NCBI GenBank assembly: GCA_002782605.1
Contig: PFIF01000054.1
Location: 15,780 to 32,700 of the forward strand
DNA: 16,921 nt
Reading direction: 5' to 3'
Source of the DNA: Deltaproteobacteria bacterium CG_4_8_14_3_um_filter_43_13
GTDB lineage: Bacteria; Desulfobacterota; UBA8473
A program made the position numbers and the translations under genes. Below are positions 6,716 through 14,898 of the stretch, in pieces (the first letter of the stretch is position 1; each line of letters starts with the position of its first letter). The notes under the pieces were generated by a model. It saw nothing but the letters and a program-made list of their open reading frames with translations, made no database searches and was not told the origin of the DNA.

Positions 6716-6968
6716 GTTAAAAGAAAGGGCATCACAAACAAGACTCTATTGAGAGCTTTGAAAAAGTATCCCTTTTCGCTTCAGCATACATTTTTTGACC
6801 CATCTAAGCTCGTAAATCGTAAGTCGGGAGTCGTAAATAAAATAAATAAAAGGTATAACACCCATTCACGATTTACGACTTCCGGTTTTTGACGATGTTC
6901 GCTCTCAGGGGACTTCTTCAAAGCTCTCGGCAGGCTGTGCAAAGGTCTTATTATGATGCCCTTTTAAC
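6716..6968. repeat. Nested imperfect inverted-repeat element (MITE-like)
   Basis: The outer arms (6716-6772 and 6907-6968) are imperfect inverted copies sharing, in order, GTTAAAAG, GGGCATCA, AAGAC and GAGAGCTTTGAA(A/G)AAGT. Between them lies a second palindrome made of heptads. The whole is about 250 bases with no coding capacity, consistent with a non-autonomous mobile element or a composite of two repeats. No transposase is present in the window and I could not identify a target-site duplication. Confidence 0.6.
6811..6884. repeat. Inner heptad palindrome
   Basis: Four tandem heptads CGTAAAT, CGTAAGT, CGGGAGT and CGTAAAT (6811-6838) face three inverted heptads ATTCACG, ATTTACG and ACTTCCG (6864-6884). 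The pair 6825-6838 with 6871-6884 matches at 13 of 14 positions. An A-rich loop separates the arms. Its architecture matches the repeat at 2127-2213, with a different unit sequence. Confidence 0.65.
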
Positions 6969-7011
6969 GACCATTATGAGAATAGGGATACTTAATCAAT
7001 CTCACATAAAA

Positions 7012-7086
7012 TGGTAGGCACGGGCGGTTTCGAACCGCCGACTTCTACCGCGTCAAGGTAGCGCTCTCCCCCTGAGCTACGTGCCT
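7012..7086 (-). tRNA. tRNA-Val (anticodon GAC)
   Basis: It folds as a full cloverleaf. The acceptor stem is AGGCACG/CGTGCCT with discriminator A and an encoded CCA at 7012-7014. The D arm is GCTC/GAGC. The anticodon stem CTACC/GGTAG carries loop TTGACGC, giving anticodon GAC (valine, GUC codon). The T arm is GGCGG/CCGCC with loop TTCGAAA. The body is 72 nucleotides plus CCA. It lies just upstream of thrS on the same strand and has a good promoter in front. Confidence 0.96.
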
Positions 7087-7398
7087 ATTTTAAGCATTGT
7101 ATTTTCTATCAATAATCTATTTTTGTCAAGGAAATTATTTACTTACTTTGAACTTATAAGTAACGTGGCATCTGCTATACTTCTCAATGTGGTACCTTGG
7201 TTTGGATGGATAAGATATCCTTTGATAAGACAGAAAGGAGGCGTAAATACTACAAATCCCATAATAAATAAGGAACGTAATCAATTTTTCTTATTGTCAT
7301 CACCTTCTTTCTCTGTTAACATCATATTCAATCTGTTTTCAGGGTTAAATTTCATAAAACTCACTGACTATTTTTTGATTATAACGTGGAGGTTTCAG
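7087..7398. other. Intergenic region between tRNA-Val and the M50 protease gene
   Basis: This 312-base divergent spacer carries the tRNA promoter at its left end. I find no gene in it. The protease frame stays open through it by chance, but the encoded sequence has no family resemblance. A possible extended -10 element for the plus strand, TGCTATACT (7173-7181), has no good -35 box. An isolated AAAGGAGG near 7230 is not followed by a start codon at a sensible distance. Confidence 0.45.
7101..7129 (-). promoter_or_regulatory. Probable sigma70-type promoter of tRNA-Val
   Basis: On the minus strand a perfect -35 box TTGACA (7129-7124) is followed, after 17 bases, by GAAAAT (7106-7101; four of six match TATAAT). 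Transcription would start about 5-10 bases before the tRNA 5' end. The same transcript might run into thrS. Confidence 0.55.
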
Positions 7399-8019
7399 GT
7401 GGGACCAATTCTTATGCTTTTCAAGAATCCAGGGGCTTTTTTTCTTTTGATGATTCCTCTTTTATATTCTGTAATAATCCATGAGGTTGCCCATGGCTGG
7501 GTAGCGGAGAAAATGGGGGATACAACCGCCAGATGGCTGGGAAGAATAACCCTTAACCCGATTAAACACTTAGACCCCATCGGCACACTGATGCTTCTCC
7601 TCTTTGGTTTTGGGTGGGCTAAACCAGTCCCTGTAAACTTCTCAAATCTGAGGGACTATCGTAAAGGTATGATTCTGGTATCTGCCGCCGGTATCACTGC
7701 AAATATTACTCTGGCATTCTTGGCACTTTTGATCATGAGGATGAATATCTTTTCTCCCTGGGGGATAATGACAGACATATTATCAGTTCTTGCCAGGATA
7801 AATATGATTTTGGCGGCCTTTAATCTGATACCCATCCCTCCTTTAGATGGCTCTAAGATACTGATGGGTTTTGTTTCCAATAGAGCTCAATACCAACTGA
7901 TGCAATTAGAACCATACGGGATGTTTATCATCATAGGTCTGCTCTTCTTCGGCTTGTTAAATCCGCTGATCACATTCTTTGAACAGATAATCGTAACTAT
8001 TATAAATTTGATTCTGTAG
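7399..8019 (+). CDS. M50-family site-2-protease-like membrane metalloprotease
   Basis: An integral-membrane zinc protease of the small YwhC-like M50 branch, 206 residues. HEVAHGW near residue 28 is the HExxH zinc site, inside the first membrane helix (FFLLMIPLLYSVIIHEVAHG). AARWLGR-like sequence (TTARWLGRITLNPIKHLDP) follows, as in relatives. NLIPIPPLDG carries the third zinc ligand, Asp. Four or so hydrophobic segments are visible, and there are no PDZ domains. I chose GTG at 7399 because GGAGG lies six bases upstream; ATG at 7414 is the alternative. The frame is open further upstream without homology. Substrates of this branch are mostly unknown, and I see no sigma or anti-sigma gene nearby. 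It probably shares a transcript with the next gene, 65 bases downstream. Confidence 0.9.
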   Translation: MGPILMLFKNPGAFFLLMIPLLYSVIIHEVAHGWVAEKMGDTTARWLGRITLNPIKHLDPIGTLMLLLFGFGWAKPVPVNFSNLRDYRKGMILVSAAGITANITLAFLALLIMRMNIFSPWGIMTDILSVLARINMILAAFNLIPIPPLDGSKILMGFVSNRAQYQLMQLEPYGMFIIIGLLFFGLLNPLITFFEQIIVTIINLIL

Positions 8020-8084
8020 TTGTGTTAGCTATCCGTTCTTTCAGGACGAATTACTTAGGGCAAAAACAAAAAAGGAGGGCACCT

Positions 8085-9134
8085 ATGGCAGTGGAGTTTA
8101 AAAAAATTAAGAATACGGTTTCTATTCTGAATCCGATGAATGCATTTAAAGAGGACAGACAGCATACTGAGATACGTTTTGACCCGTTAACAGGCGTGAA
8201 GAGGCTTTTCAATATGGGTTTAATAGAAAAAGCGAAAATGTTCTATCAGCCTGTCGATGAAACCCTGATAGAAACGATAGCAAATAAGACAAAAGAAACC
8301 TGTATCTTCTGCCCCCAAAACCTGGAAAAGGTAACACCAAAGTTTCCGCCGGACATCTTACCTGAAGGAAGATTTAGGAAGGGGGATTCGTGGGTATTCC
8401 CAAATCTCTTTCTGGTTTATGAAATCATGGCTATAGGCGTTATTGGTAAAGAACACTTTTTAAGGATTGATGAATTCTCCCCGGAGATATTAAAGAACTG
8501 CTTTAGCACGATTATTGATTTCCTTAGGACAGTAAATAGCAGAAAGCCAGAACTTAAATATGCCATCTTTGGGATGAACTATCTTCCGCCTGCTGCATCA
8601 TCTCAGGTCCACCCTCATAACCAGATTTACATGAGCAAAAATCCCTTTTATTATGTAGACTGGATGATGAGAGAAAGTAAGACCTATCTTGACAAAAAGT
8701 CTAAAAACTTCTGGGATGATCTCATAGAAACAGAGAAAGAACTGGGGGAAAGGTATGTGGGTAAAACAGGAAATGTGGAGTGGATAGCCTCATTTGCCCC
8801 CATGGCAAGCAATGAATTTATAGGAATAGTACCTGGAAAGTCAAATTATTTTGAATATGATGATAAAGACCTGGATGGTATCGCCGAAGGGTTGAGCAAG
8901 ATTCTTTGCTTCTATAAAAAGGACCTACAAATGGAGTCTTTTAATTATATCTTATACTCGGGTCCATTGGGAGGCAAAAGTGATAGCTTTCAGGCAAGCG
9001 TAAAGATAGCCACAAGACCTAACTTTAATGGTAATTATATTAATGACATCCATTTTGCACCGCTTTTTAACATGGAAAATTGGTTTGCTAATCCACCGGA
9101 GTATATTGCCGGCCGGCTAAGGGACTATTTTTAA
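8085..9134 (+). CDS. GalT-like HIT-superfamily nucleotidyltransferase/hydrolase
   Basis: A soluble protein of 349 residues related to galactose-1-phosphate uridylyltransferase. It shows a RFDPLTG motif (about 31-37), a CIFC zinc pair (C73, C76), PNLFLVYE (about 106-113), GKEH (H124, a possible third zinc ligand) and VHPHNQIY (H176, H178), the position of the HPH nucleophile motif. GalT normally reads HPHGQ; here it is HPHNQ. No galK, galE or galM lies nearby, so a role in galactose metabolism is not supported by context. The true substrate could be another nucleoside-phosphate sugar or dinucleotide. GGAGGG five bases before ATG 8085 sets the start. The stop codon overlaps that of the convergent pdxA gene. 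Confidence 0.8.
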   Translation: MAVEFKKIKNTVSILNPMNAFKEDRQHTEIRFDPLTGVKRLFNMGLIEKAKMFYQPVDETLIETIANKTKETCIFCPQNLEKVTPKFPPDILPEGRFRKGDSWVFPNLFLVYEIMAIGVIGKEHFLRIDEFSPEILKNCFSTIIDFLRTVNSRKPELKYAIFGMNYLPPAASSQVHPHNQIYMSKNPFYYVDWMMRESKTYLDKKSKNFWDDLIETEKELGERYVGKTGNVEWIASFAPMASNEFIGIVPGKSNYFEYDDKDLDGIAEGLSKILCFYKKDLQMESFNYILYSGPLGGKSDSFQASVKIATRPNFNGNYINDIHFAPLFNMENWFANPPEYIAGRLRDYF

Positions 9135-10168
9135 CATAACGTAAGGTTCCCTGACATATCTTTGGAGAGTTTTCTTCTTTTGTTTGCCATAGATGCAGCA
9201 AGAGTAATGGCTTTCTTTAAACTCTCCGGATTAGCCTTTCCTGTGCCTGCTATATCGTATGCAGTCCCATGATCTACAGATGTCCTGATTATGGGCAATC
9301 CGAGGGTTACATTGACAGCGTTTTGAAAACTCAACAATTTCAAAGGGATAAGCCCCTGATCATGGTACATACATACAACGACATCATAGTCTCCTCGGGA
9401 AGCATAGTAAAAAAGGGTATCAGAAGGAAGCGGTCCTATGGCATGGATTCCTGCATCCTTAGCTCTATTGATTGCAGGAGCGATTATTCTATCTTCCTCA
9501 TCCCCAAACATTCCGCCTTCCCCTGCATGGGGGTTCAAAGAAGCCACAGCTATCCTGGGCTTTGATATGGCAAAATACTCCTTAAGGGAATTGTTTGTTA
9601 CCTTGATAATGGTGAATATCCTTTGAGTATTTAAGAGGGCTGCCACATCTTTTAATCTGCAATGGGTTGTTACCAGGGCAACTCTTAACTTTTCCCCTGT
9701 AAGCATCATAACATAGTCTTTCGTATGGGTTAATTCAGCAAAGAGTTCGGTGTGCCCTGCATAGGCATAACCTGCCCTGTTTATCACCTCTTTGTTTATG
9801 GGTGCAGTGGTTATGGCTTCAGTCTCTCCCTCCAGTGCCAGTTTGGTTCCTGCCTTTATGTAGCCCACAACGGCTTTGCCAAATCTTTCGTCCGGTTTCC
9901 CCCAAGCTACTGCACTGGCATCAAGATTGGAAAGGTTGAGCACGTTTATCGCTCCAACTTCATATCTCCCACTTCTTATGTCCTTAGCAACGTTTACTTT
10001 AATCTCCAGTCCGAGAATCTGAGCGGCCTTTGCTATTATTCCTTGATCACCGAGTACAAGGGGTCTGCAGATTTTGAAAATCTGCGGATCAGAGAGGGCT
10101 TTTACGATTATTTCAGGGCCTACCCCTGCAGGGTCTCCCATGGTAATTCCGATTACAGGAAGTTCCAT
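9131..10168 (-). CDS. pdxA: 4-hydroxythreonine-4-phosphate dehydrogenase
   Basis: PdxA oxidises 4-phosphohydroxy-L-threonine with NAD(P) in the DXP-dependent route to pyridoxal 5'-phosphate. Its 345 residues are normal length. The N-terminus GITMGDPAGVGPEI is diagnostic. The three metal-binding histidines are visible: H169 (TTHCRLKDV), H214 (NPHAGEGGMFGDEE) and H269 (YHDQGLIPLK). GHTELFA is also conserved. The start is ATG with a purine-rich AAAGAGAG just upstream. It lies 52 bases after the SurA-like gene and may be co-transcribed with it. No pdxJ is in the window, so the rest of the pathway must be elsewhere. Confidence 0.96.
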   Translation of the reverse strand: MELPVIGITMGDPAGVGPEIIVKALSDPQIFKICRPLVLGDQGIIAKAAQILGLEIKVNVAKDIRSGRYEVGAINVLNLSNLDASAVAWGKPDERFGKAVVGYIKAGTKLALEGETEAITTAPINKEVINRAGYAYAGHTELFAELTHTKDYVMMLTGEKLRVALVTTHCRLKDVAALLNTQRIFTIIKVTNNSLKEYFAISKPRIAVASLNPHAGEGGMFGDEEDRIIAPAINRAKDAGIHAIGPLPSDTLFYYASRGDYDVVVCMYHDQGLIPLKLLSFQNAVNVTLGLPIIRTSVDHGTAYDIAGTGKANPESLKKAITLAASMANKRRKLSKDMSGNLTLC

Positions 10169-10220
10169 ATTCTCTCTTTCCTTACATGGTTATTTATTTT
10201 CAGAGCGAGTTGATCCCATC

Positions 10221-11207
10221 TCACAGTTTCACTTTAACAAAAGACCTCTTTCTTAACCCCTCAAACCATTCTTTAAATTCCTTCTCCACCTTTTTTGCAT
10301 AAATGGTGTCTTTTATTTCATCCTTAACCTCTTCAAAGGGTCTAACCCCTTTTTCTTTTCTGTCCATAAGCTTAACTATGTGAAGGCCTAAACCGCTTCT
10401 GATTATGTCACTAACCTCTCCAACTTTAAGACTAAAGACAACCTTTTCTAAAAATGGTGTTACTTCCCCCTGCTTAAACCATCCCATGTCACCACCTGAA
10501 TCCGATGAAGTGTCCTGAGAATACATTTTAGCCAGCTTTCCGAAGTCCTCCTTATTGCTTAACTTTACTAATAAATCTCTGGCTTTTTCATAGGCGTCTT
10601 TTATTTTTGCTTCATCCGCGTTTGGGGGAACCGGAAGAAGTATATGTTGAATCCTTACCTCTGTTACTATCTTAAAAAAATCCATATTCTCGGTGTAATA
10701 CTTTTTTAGTTCATCTTCATTCACCACCACCCTGGATTTAATTTCGCGATTTACGAGCATCATCTTCTCCATCCCCCGTCTGATCTGCTCTTTATACTTT
10801 TCAAGACTCAGCCCCTTTGATTCCAACTTTTCGACCAATTCTTTCCTTGAGATAGAGTTTTCTTTCTGTATATTCTCCAGGGCATTATCTATCTCCTTTT
10901 CAGATACAACTATCCCCATCTTCTTTGTTTCCTGTTCTATTAGCTTGTTATCAATAAGCCGATCCAGCACTTTCCTTTTAATTTCGGCTGGATCTTTTTC
11001 TGCTCCATCAAAATTTATTGTGCCCTCAGTATCCTTTAATACGAAACTTACCGCTTCGTTCAACTCTGTAAGGGTAATAACATCGCCATTAACTATGGCA
11101 ACCACCTTGTCAATGGTCTCTGCGGCTGCTTTAAGGTTTAAGCAAGAAATACTAAAGGAGAGGATAAAAAACAGGATTAGAATCTGTTTTTTTGCAAGGT
11201 TCATCAT
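10221..11207 (-). CDS. SurA/PpiC-type periplasmic peptidyl-prolyl isomerase
   Basis: An exported folding chaperone of the SurA/PrsA kind, 328 residues. A signal peptide is clear: KK, then a hydrophobic stretch ILILFFILSFSISCL, then LKAAA before ETIDKVVAIVN, the usual start of mature SurA. A weak lipobox-like SISC is present, but I favour cleavage after AAA. The SurA N-terminal domain runs to about residue 165. One parvulin domain follows, about 184-280 (VRIQHILLP, then SGGDMGWFKQGEVTPF and GLHIVKL), and a C-terminal helix. E. coli SurA has two parvulin domains; this has one. The first ATG follows GGAGG by only one base, so the second ATG (11204) may be the real start. It lies 62 bases after mfd. 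Confidence 0.88.
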   Translation of the reverse strand: MMNLAKKQILILFFILSFSISCLNLKAAAETIDKVVAIVNGDVITLTELNEAVSFVLKDTEGTINFDGAEKDPAEIKRKVLDRLIDNKLIEQETKKMGIVVSEKEIDNALENIQKENSISRKELVEKLESKGLSLEKYKEQIRRGMEKMMLVNREIKSRVVVNEDELKKYYTENMDFFKIVTEVRIQHILLPVPPNADEAKIKDAYEKARDLLVKLSNKEDFGKLAKMYSQDTSSDSGGDMGWFKQGEVTPFLEKVVFSLKVGEVSDIIRSGLGLHIVKLMDRKEKGVRPFEEVKDEIKDTIYAKKVEKEFKEWFEGLRKRSFVKVKL

Positions 11208-11269
11208 ACCTCCATCTGGGATAGTGGCTTAAGTTGATTAAGCAAGACAAAGCTATCACGTGATAACGA

Positions 11270-14200
11270 TTATTTCAATACGTTTTTAATCTCATCTAAA
11301 ATACTTTTCCAGTTATCATTATTGAAGGGGATACTTAGCTTTAAATCAGGAGAAAATCTATATCTTTTCCCGTCACTGACGATGAGTTGGAGGATCTTTT
11401 CAAGAGATGCTTCAGCACTGGGATCAAATGACAAAATGATTTCCCTTCCATTGTAATCGGCACTGGTAATAAGAAATCCTTTAAGCAGAATTTTAATCCT
11501 TACCACTTCAAGTAGATTTTCGACCAGGGGGGGTATTTCCCCAAATCTGTCAGTAACCTCTCTCCTCATCTCTCCTAGTTCCTCATCCGAGCTGATAGAT
11601 GTAAGTCTCTTATAAACCATCAACCGTTGATTGGTATCACTGATATAGTCTTCAGGGATGTAGGCAGGAATCTTAATGTTGATCTCCGGTTGAATCTCAT
11701 AGATAACCTCTTCCCCCTTAAGTTCTTTAATGGTTCTTTCCAGTAATTCATTGTACATATCATAGCCAACGGTAGCAATATGCCCGGATTGAGAGTTTCC
11801 CAGAATGTTTCCTGCACCTCTTATTTCCAGGTCATGAGTTGCCAGTCTGAATCCGGAACCCAATTCAGTGAGTTCGGAGAGAGCCTTTACCCGCTTCAAC
11901 GCGTTACTCGACATGAGATATTTCCCTGGTACCAGCAAATAAGCATAGGCCTGTTCTTTTGCCCTTCCTACCCTCCCTCGAAGTTGGTACATTTGGGCTA
12001 AACCCAATCTATCGGCACGATTTATGATAATCGTATTTGCTGAGGGAAAATCCAGCCCTGATTCGATTATGGTAGTACAAACCAAAAGGTTGATTTCTTT
12101 ATTGATAAAGGAAAGCATTACTTTTTCCAGGTCCCTCTCTACCATCTGCCCGTGAGCAACACCAACCCTGGCTTCGGGAACCAATTTTCTCAGATACCTT
12201 ACCATTGCAGGTATACTTTCTACCCTATTATGGACAAAGAATACCTGTCCTTCCCTCTCAATTTCTCTAAGTACTGACCTTCTGATGATATCGTCGTCGA
12301 ATTTAGCAATATAGGTCTTGATGGCCAGACGATCCTCGGGCGGTGTGTTAATTACACTTAAATCTCTGACTCCCATCATAGACATATAAAGGGTCCTTGG
12401 GATAGGGGTAGCTGTCATGGTAATAACATCCACTAATTTTTTCAGTTTCTTTAGCTTTTCTTTATGGGAAACACCAAATCGGTGTTCCTCATCTATAACC
12501 AACAACCCCAGATTCTTGAAGCTCACGTCATTTTGAAGCAAACGGTGGGTTCCAATTACAATATCGATCTCTCCATCTTTTAGCTTATTGAGAACAGTCT
12601 TTTGTTCCTGACGGCTTCTGAACCTGCTAAGCATATCTATAAATACAGGATATGGTTTGAGCCTCTGTGCGAAGGTTTGATAATGCTGCTGAGCCAGCAC
12701 AGTGGTTGGAACCAATACTGCCACCTGTTTTCCATCCATTGCCGCTTTGAATGATGCCCTGAGGGCTACTTCAGTCTTACCAAAACCCACATCACCGCAT
12801 ATGAGTCTTTCCATAGGCCTTTCGTCTTCCATGTCTCTCATCACACTTTCAATAGCCTCCAACTGATCCGGAGTCTCCTCATATTGGAAAGCAGCTTCAA
12901 ACTCTCTGTAATAATGATCCTTTTTTGAGAAGGCAAACCCCTTTTGCACATTTCTTAATGCATATAACTTTAAAAGATCTTCCGCCATCTCTTTAATGGA
13001 TTCTTTAACTTTTTTCTTTTTGTTTTCCCAAGAACGTCCTCCCAGTTTATCCAATTTGGGGGAGTGTCCTTTAACCCCCAGGTACTTTTGGAGGAGATTT
13101 AATCTGCTAACCGGAAGATAGAGTTTATCTCCATCCATATATTCCAAGAGGAGATAGTCATTCTCTGTTCCATCTACGTCAAGCTTTCTCAATCCAAGGT
13201 ATAATCCCACTCCATGGTCTACATGGACTACATAGTCATCTACTTTGAGATCACCAAAGGTCGATATTCTATAATCATCCTCAAGCCTGGCTTTATGATG
13301 TCGCCTTTTTCTTTCACCAAATATCTCTTCCTCCGTTACTATTATAATTTTTGTGTGTGGCCAACGGAACCCTGATAGAAGACTACCAACCTGAATCCTC
13401 ATCCTCGGCACTGATCCAGGCAGATTGACTTCATTTATCTGGGATTGAAAGGATGTTCCCAGATCAAGCCCAAAGGGAAGATTATAGTCTTTTAAGATTT
13501 CGAAGAGTCTCTTAGCCTGAGAATCTGTATGGCATATTAGAAAGATCTGACAGCTATCCTCCAGCCAAATTCTAATATTTTCTACAAAAACACCGAGTAT
13601 TCCTTCATCCGATCTTAAGTGTATGGACTCTTTTCTTATGTCTTCATTTCCTTCTGTATAAAACTCAATGAAAGTCTCATCGGGCTGCTGAATATCAAAT
13701 CTCTCCAGCAACACAACCTGGAATCTTTCGAGGTTCGAGTTAATCTCATGCGGAGTTAGGTATAATTCGCAAACTTCAGGATAGAATTCTTTTCGCTTGA
13801 GGGTTCTTTTATGGCATTCCTCTATCTCATCCCGGTATTTTTGTTCCTCTCTTTCTATGTCCCATCTCTCACTCATCATTAAAATGGCATCTTGGGGTAG
13901 GTAATCGAAGAAGGTATCCAGTTTCGGATAGAAAAAAGGAAGGGAAAAGTCAGCATAATCGATAGTCGTACTATTTAAGCTAATCTCCCTGAAAGGTAGA
14001 ATCGTAGCTTTTTCTAAAGAATTTAATGAGCGTTGAGATATCACGTCAAAGTGCCTGATGGATTCTATCTCATCTCCAAAAAACTCCAGTCTGATAGGAT
14101 TTTCAAAAAGGGGAGGAAAGATATCAACGATGCCCCCACGAACACTGTATTCTCCCTTGGCATCAACCACATTAACATGGGTGTAACCACCTTCAGCCAT

Positions 14201-14710
14201 TTTTTCGATCAGTCTGTCTCGATTAATCTCCTGTCCATTATATATCTGCTCTGCAGCATTCTCGATAATACCCTTAGCTACCACCCTTTGCATTAATGCA
14301 GAAAGAGTAGTAATGATAATAGATCCAAAACCCATCGTCGTAAGAGAGTACAAAACCTCCAGTCTCTTACATGTAATGTCTGGTGAGGTGGCGAGAGTAT
14401 CGAATGGAAAGGTATCCCACGGAGGGTATAGAAGGCATTTAAACTGTTCTGGTGAAGAATTGGAATCTTCTTCACCTAAAAAAAACGTTAAATCATTATA
14501 AAAAACCTGGGCATCTGTCATAGTCGGAGCAATTATGACAAAAACCCTGTTCAACTTTTCTTTCAGAAGGTACGTAAGAAATGCCTTGGAAGATCCTTTT
14601 AACCCAGAGGCCCATATTTTTCTTTTTCTGTCATCTATAGCCCTTAATAATTTGGATATAGCCGGCTCTTCATAAAATACCCTTTCAGCAGATAAATTCA
14701 CATCCTGCAT
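11270..14710 (-). CDS. mfd: Transcription-repair coupling factor
   Basis: Mfd is a DNA translocase that removes RNA polymerase stalled at lesions and recruits UvrA. The 1146 residues match the family. The N-terminal UvrB-like module holds the UvrA-binding region. The RNA polymerase-interacting (CarD-like) domain is near residues 490-550 (VDDYVVHVDHGVGLYLG, then DKLYLPVSRLNLLQKY). Helicase motifs follow: Walker A GDVGFGKTE near 638, DEEH near 740, TATPIPRTL, and motif VI QLRGRVGRA near 915. A C-terminal TRCF domain, which controls UvrA access, ends the protein. The start ATG has AAGG about five bases upstream. A 151-base spacer with an octad palindrome separates it from the cyclic-nucleotide-binding gene upstream. 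Confidence 0.98.
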   Translation of the reverse strand: MQDVNLSAERVFYEEPAISKLLRAIDDRKRKIWASGLKGSSKAFLTYLLKEKLNRVFVIIAPTMTDAQVFYNDLTFFLGEEDSNSSPEQFKCLLYPPWDTFPFDTLATSPDITCKRLEVLYSLTTMGFGSIIITTLSALMQRVVAKGIIENAAEQIYNGQEINRDRLIEKMAEGGYTHVNVVDAKGEYSVRGGIVDIFPPLFENPIRLEFFGDEIESIRHFDVISQRSLNSLEKATILPFREISLNSTTIDYADFSLPFFYPKLDTFFDYLPQDAILMMSERWDIEREEQKYRDEIEECHKRTLKRKEFYPEVCELYLTPHEINSNLERFQVVLLERFDIQQPDETFIEFYTEGNEDIRKESIHLRSDEGILGVFVENIRIWLEDSCQIFLICHTDSQAKRLFEILKDYNLPFGLDLGTSFQSQINEVNLPGSVPRMRIQVGSLLSGFRWPHTKIIIVTEEEIFGERKRRHHKARLEDDYRISTFGDLKVDDYVVHVDHGVGLYLGLRKLDVDGTENDYLLLEYMDGDKLYLPVSRLNLLQKYLGVKGHSPKLDKLGGRSWENKKKKVKESIKEMAEDLLKLYALRNVQKGFAFSKKDHYYREFEAAFQYEETPDQLEAIESVMRDMEDERPMERLICGDVGFGKTEVALRASFKAAMDGKQVAVLVPTTVLAQQHYQTFAQRLKPYPVFIDMLSRFRSRQEQKTVLNKLKDGEIDIVIGTHRLLQNDVSFKNLGLLVIDEEHRFGVSHKEKLKKLKKLVDVITMTATPIPRTLYMSMMGVRDLSVINTPPEDRLAIKTYIAKFDDDIIRRSVLREIEREGQVFFVHNRVESIPAMVRYLRKLVPEARVGVAHGQMVERDLEKVMLSFINKEINLLVCTTIIESGLDFPSANTIIINRADRLGLAQMYQLRGRVGRAKEQAYAYLLVPGKYLMSSNALKRVKALSELTELGSGFRLATHDLEIRGAGNILGNSQSGHIATVGYDMYNELLERTIKELKGEEVIYEIQPEINIKIPAYIPEDYISDTNQRLMVYKRLTSISSDEELGEMRREVTDRFGEIPPLVENLLEVVRIKILLKGFLITSADYNGREIILSFDPSAEASLEKILQLIVSDGKRYRFSPDLKLSIPFNNDNWKSILDEIKNVLK

Positions 14711-14774
14711 CTAACCTTAACCCCTAAAACCCTTTATTCCGAAACCTTACCACCTTCTTCATCCTTCGATAACA

Positions 14775-14898
14775 GTAACTATTCAGGTAGGCACAAAGGC
14801 ACAGAGCACCAAAGGCACAAAGTAGGTAAAAGCAAAGAAACGACCCTGCTCTGCTTTGTGCCTATGTGCCTTTGCCACTTTGTGCCTGAGAAGTTACC
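14775..14898. repeat. Octad-based inverted repeat overlapping the end of the cNMP-binding gene
   Basis: The left arm has four tandem octads: GGCACAAA (14790), GGCACAGA (14798), GCACCAAA (14806) and GGCACAAA (14814). The right arm has TTTGTGCC (14855), TATGTGCC (14863), TTTGCCAC (14871) and TTTGTGCC (14879). The symmetry extends outward through GTAACT at 14775 and AGTTAC at 14892. The right arm covers the stop codon and last dozen codons of the upstream gene. A strong hairpin can form in the transcript ahead of mfd, but no U-tract follows it. Confidence 0.75.

Larger units (their letters stand above)
6641..7011 (-). other. Non-coding leader between tRNA-Val and thrS
   Basis: No convincing gene lies in these 371 bases. 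Most of it is a nested inverted-repeat element (6716-6968). I looked for a T-box (the conserved TGGNACC antiterminator sequence), which often controls thrS in other phyla, and found none on the minus strand. I also see no clear intrinsic terminator after the tRNA, so read-through from the tRNA promoter into thrS is possible. No good promoter hexamer pair stands out inside the leader. Confidence 0.5.

Noticed and set aside
6641..7011. T-box riboswitch ahead of thrS
   Set aside because: The long leader invited the idea, but no TGGNACC-type antiterminator sequence or terminator hairpin with U-run is visible on the minus strand.
7081..7398. Upstream in-frame extension of the M50 protease (about 106 residues)
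   Set aside because: It begins inside the tRNA gene and lacks family similarity; GTG 7399 has a good Shine-Dalgarno and gives the normal family length.
11227..11265. Small hairpin (GCTTAA/TTAAGC) and 12-base palindrome TATCACGTGATA between mfd and the SurA-like gene
   Set aside because: The symmetry is real but short and AT-rich. No T-run or known operator fits, so I do not list it as a feature.
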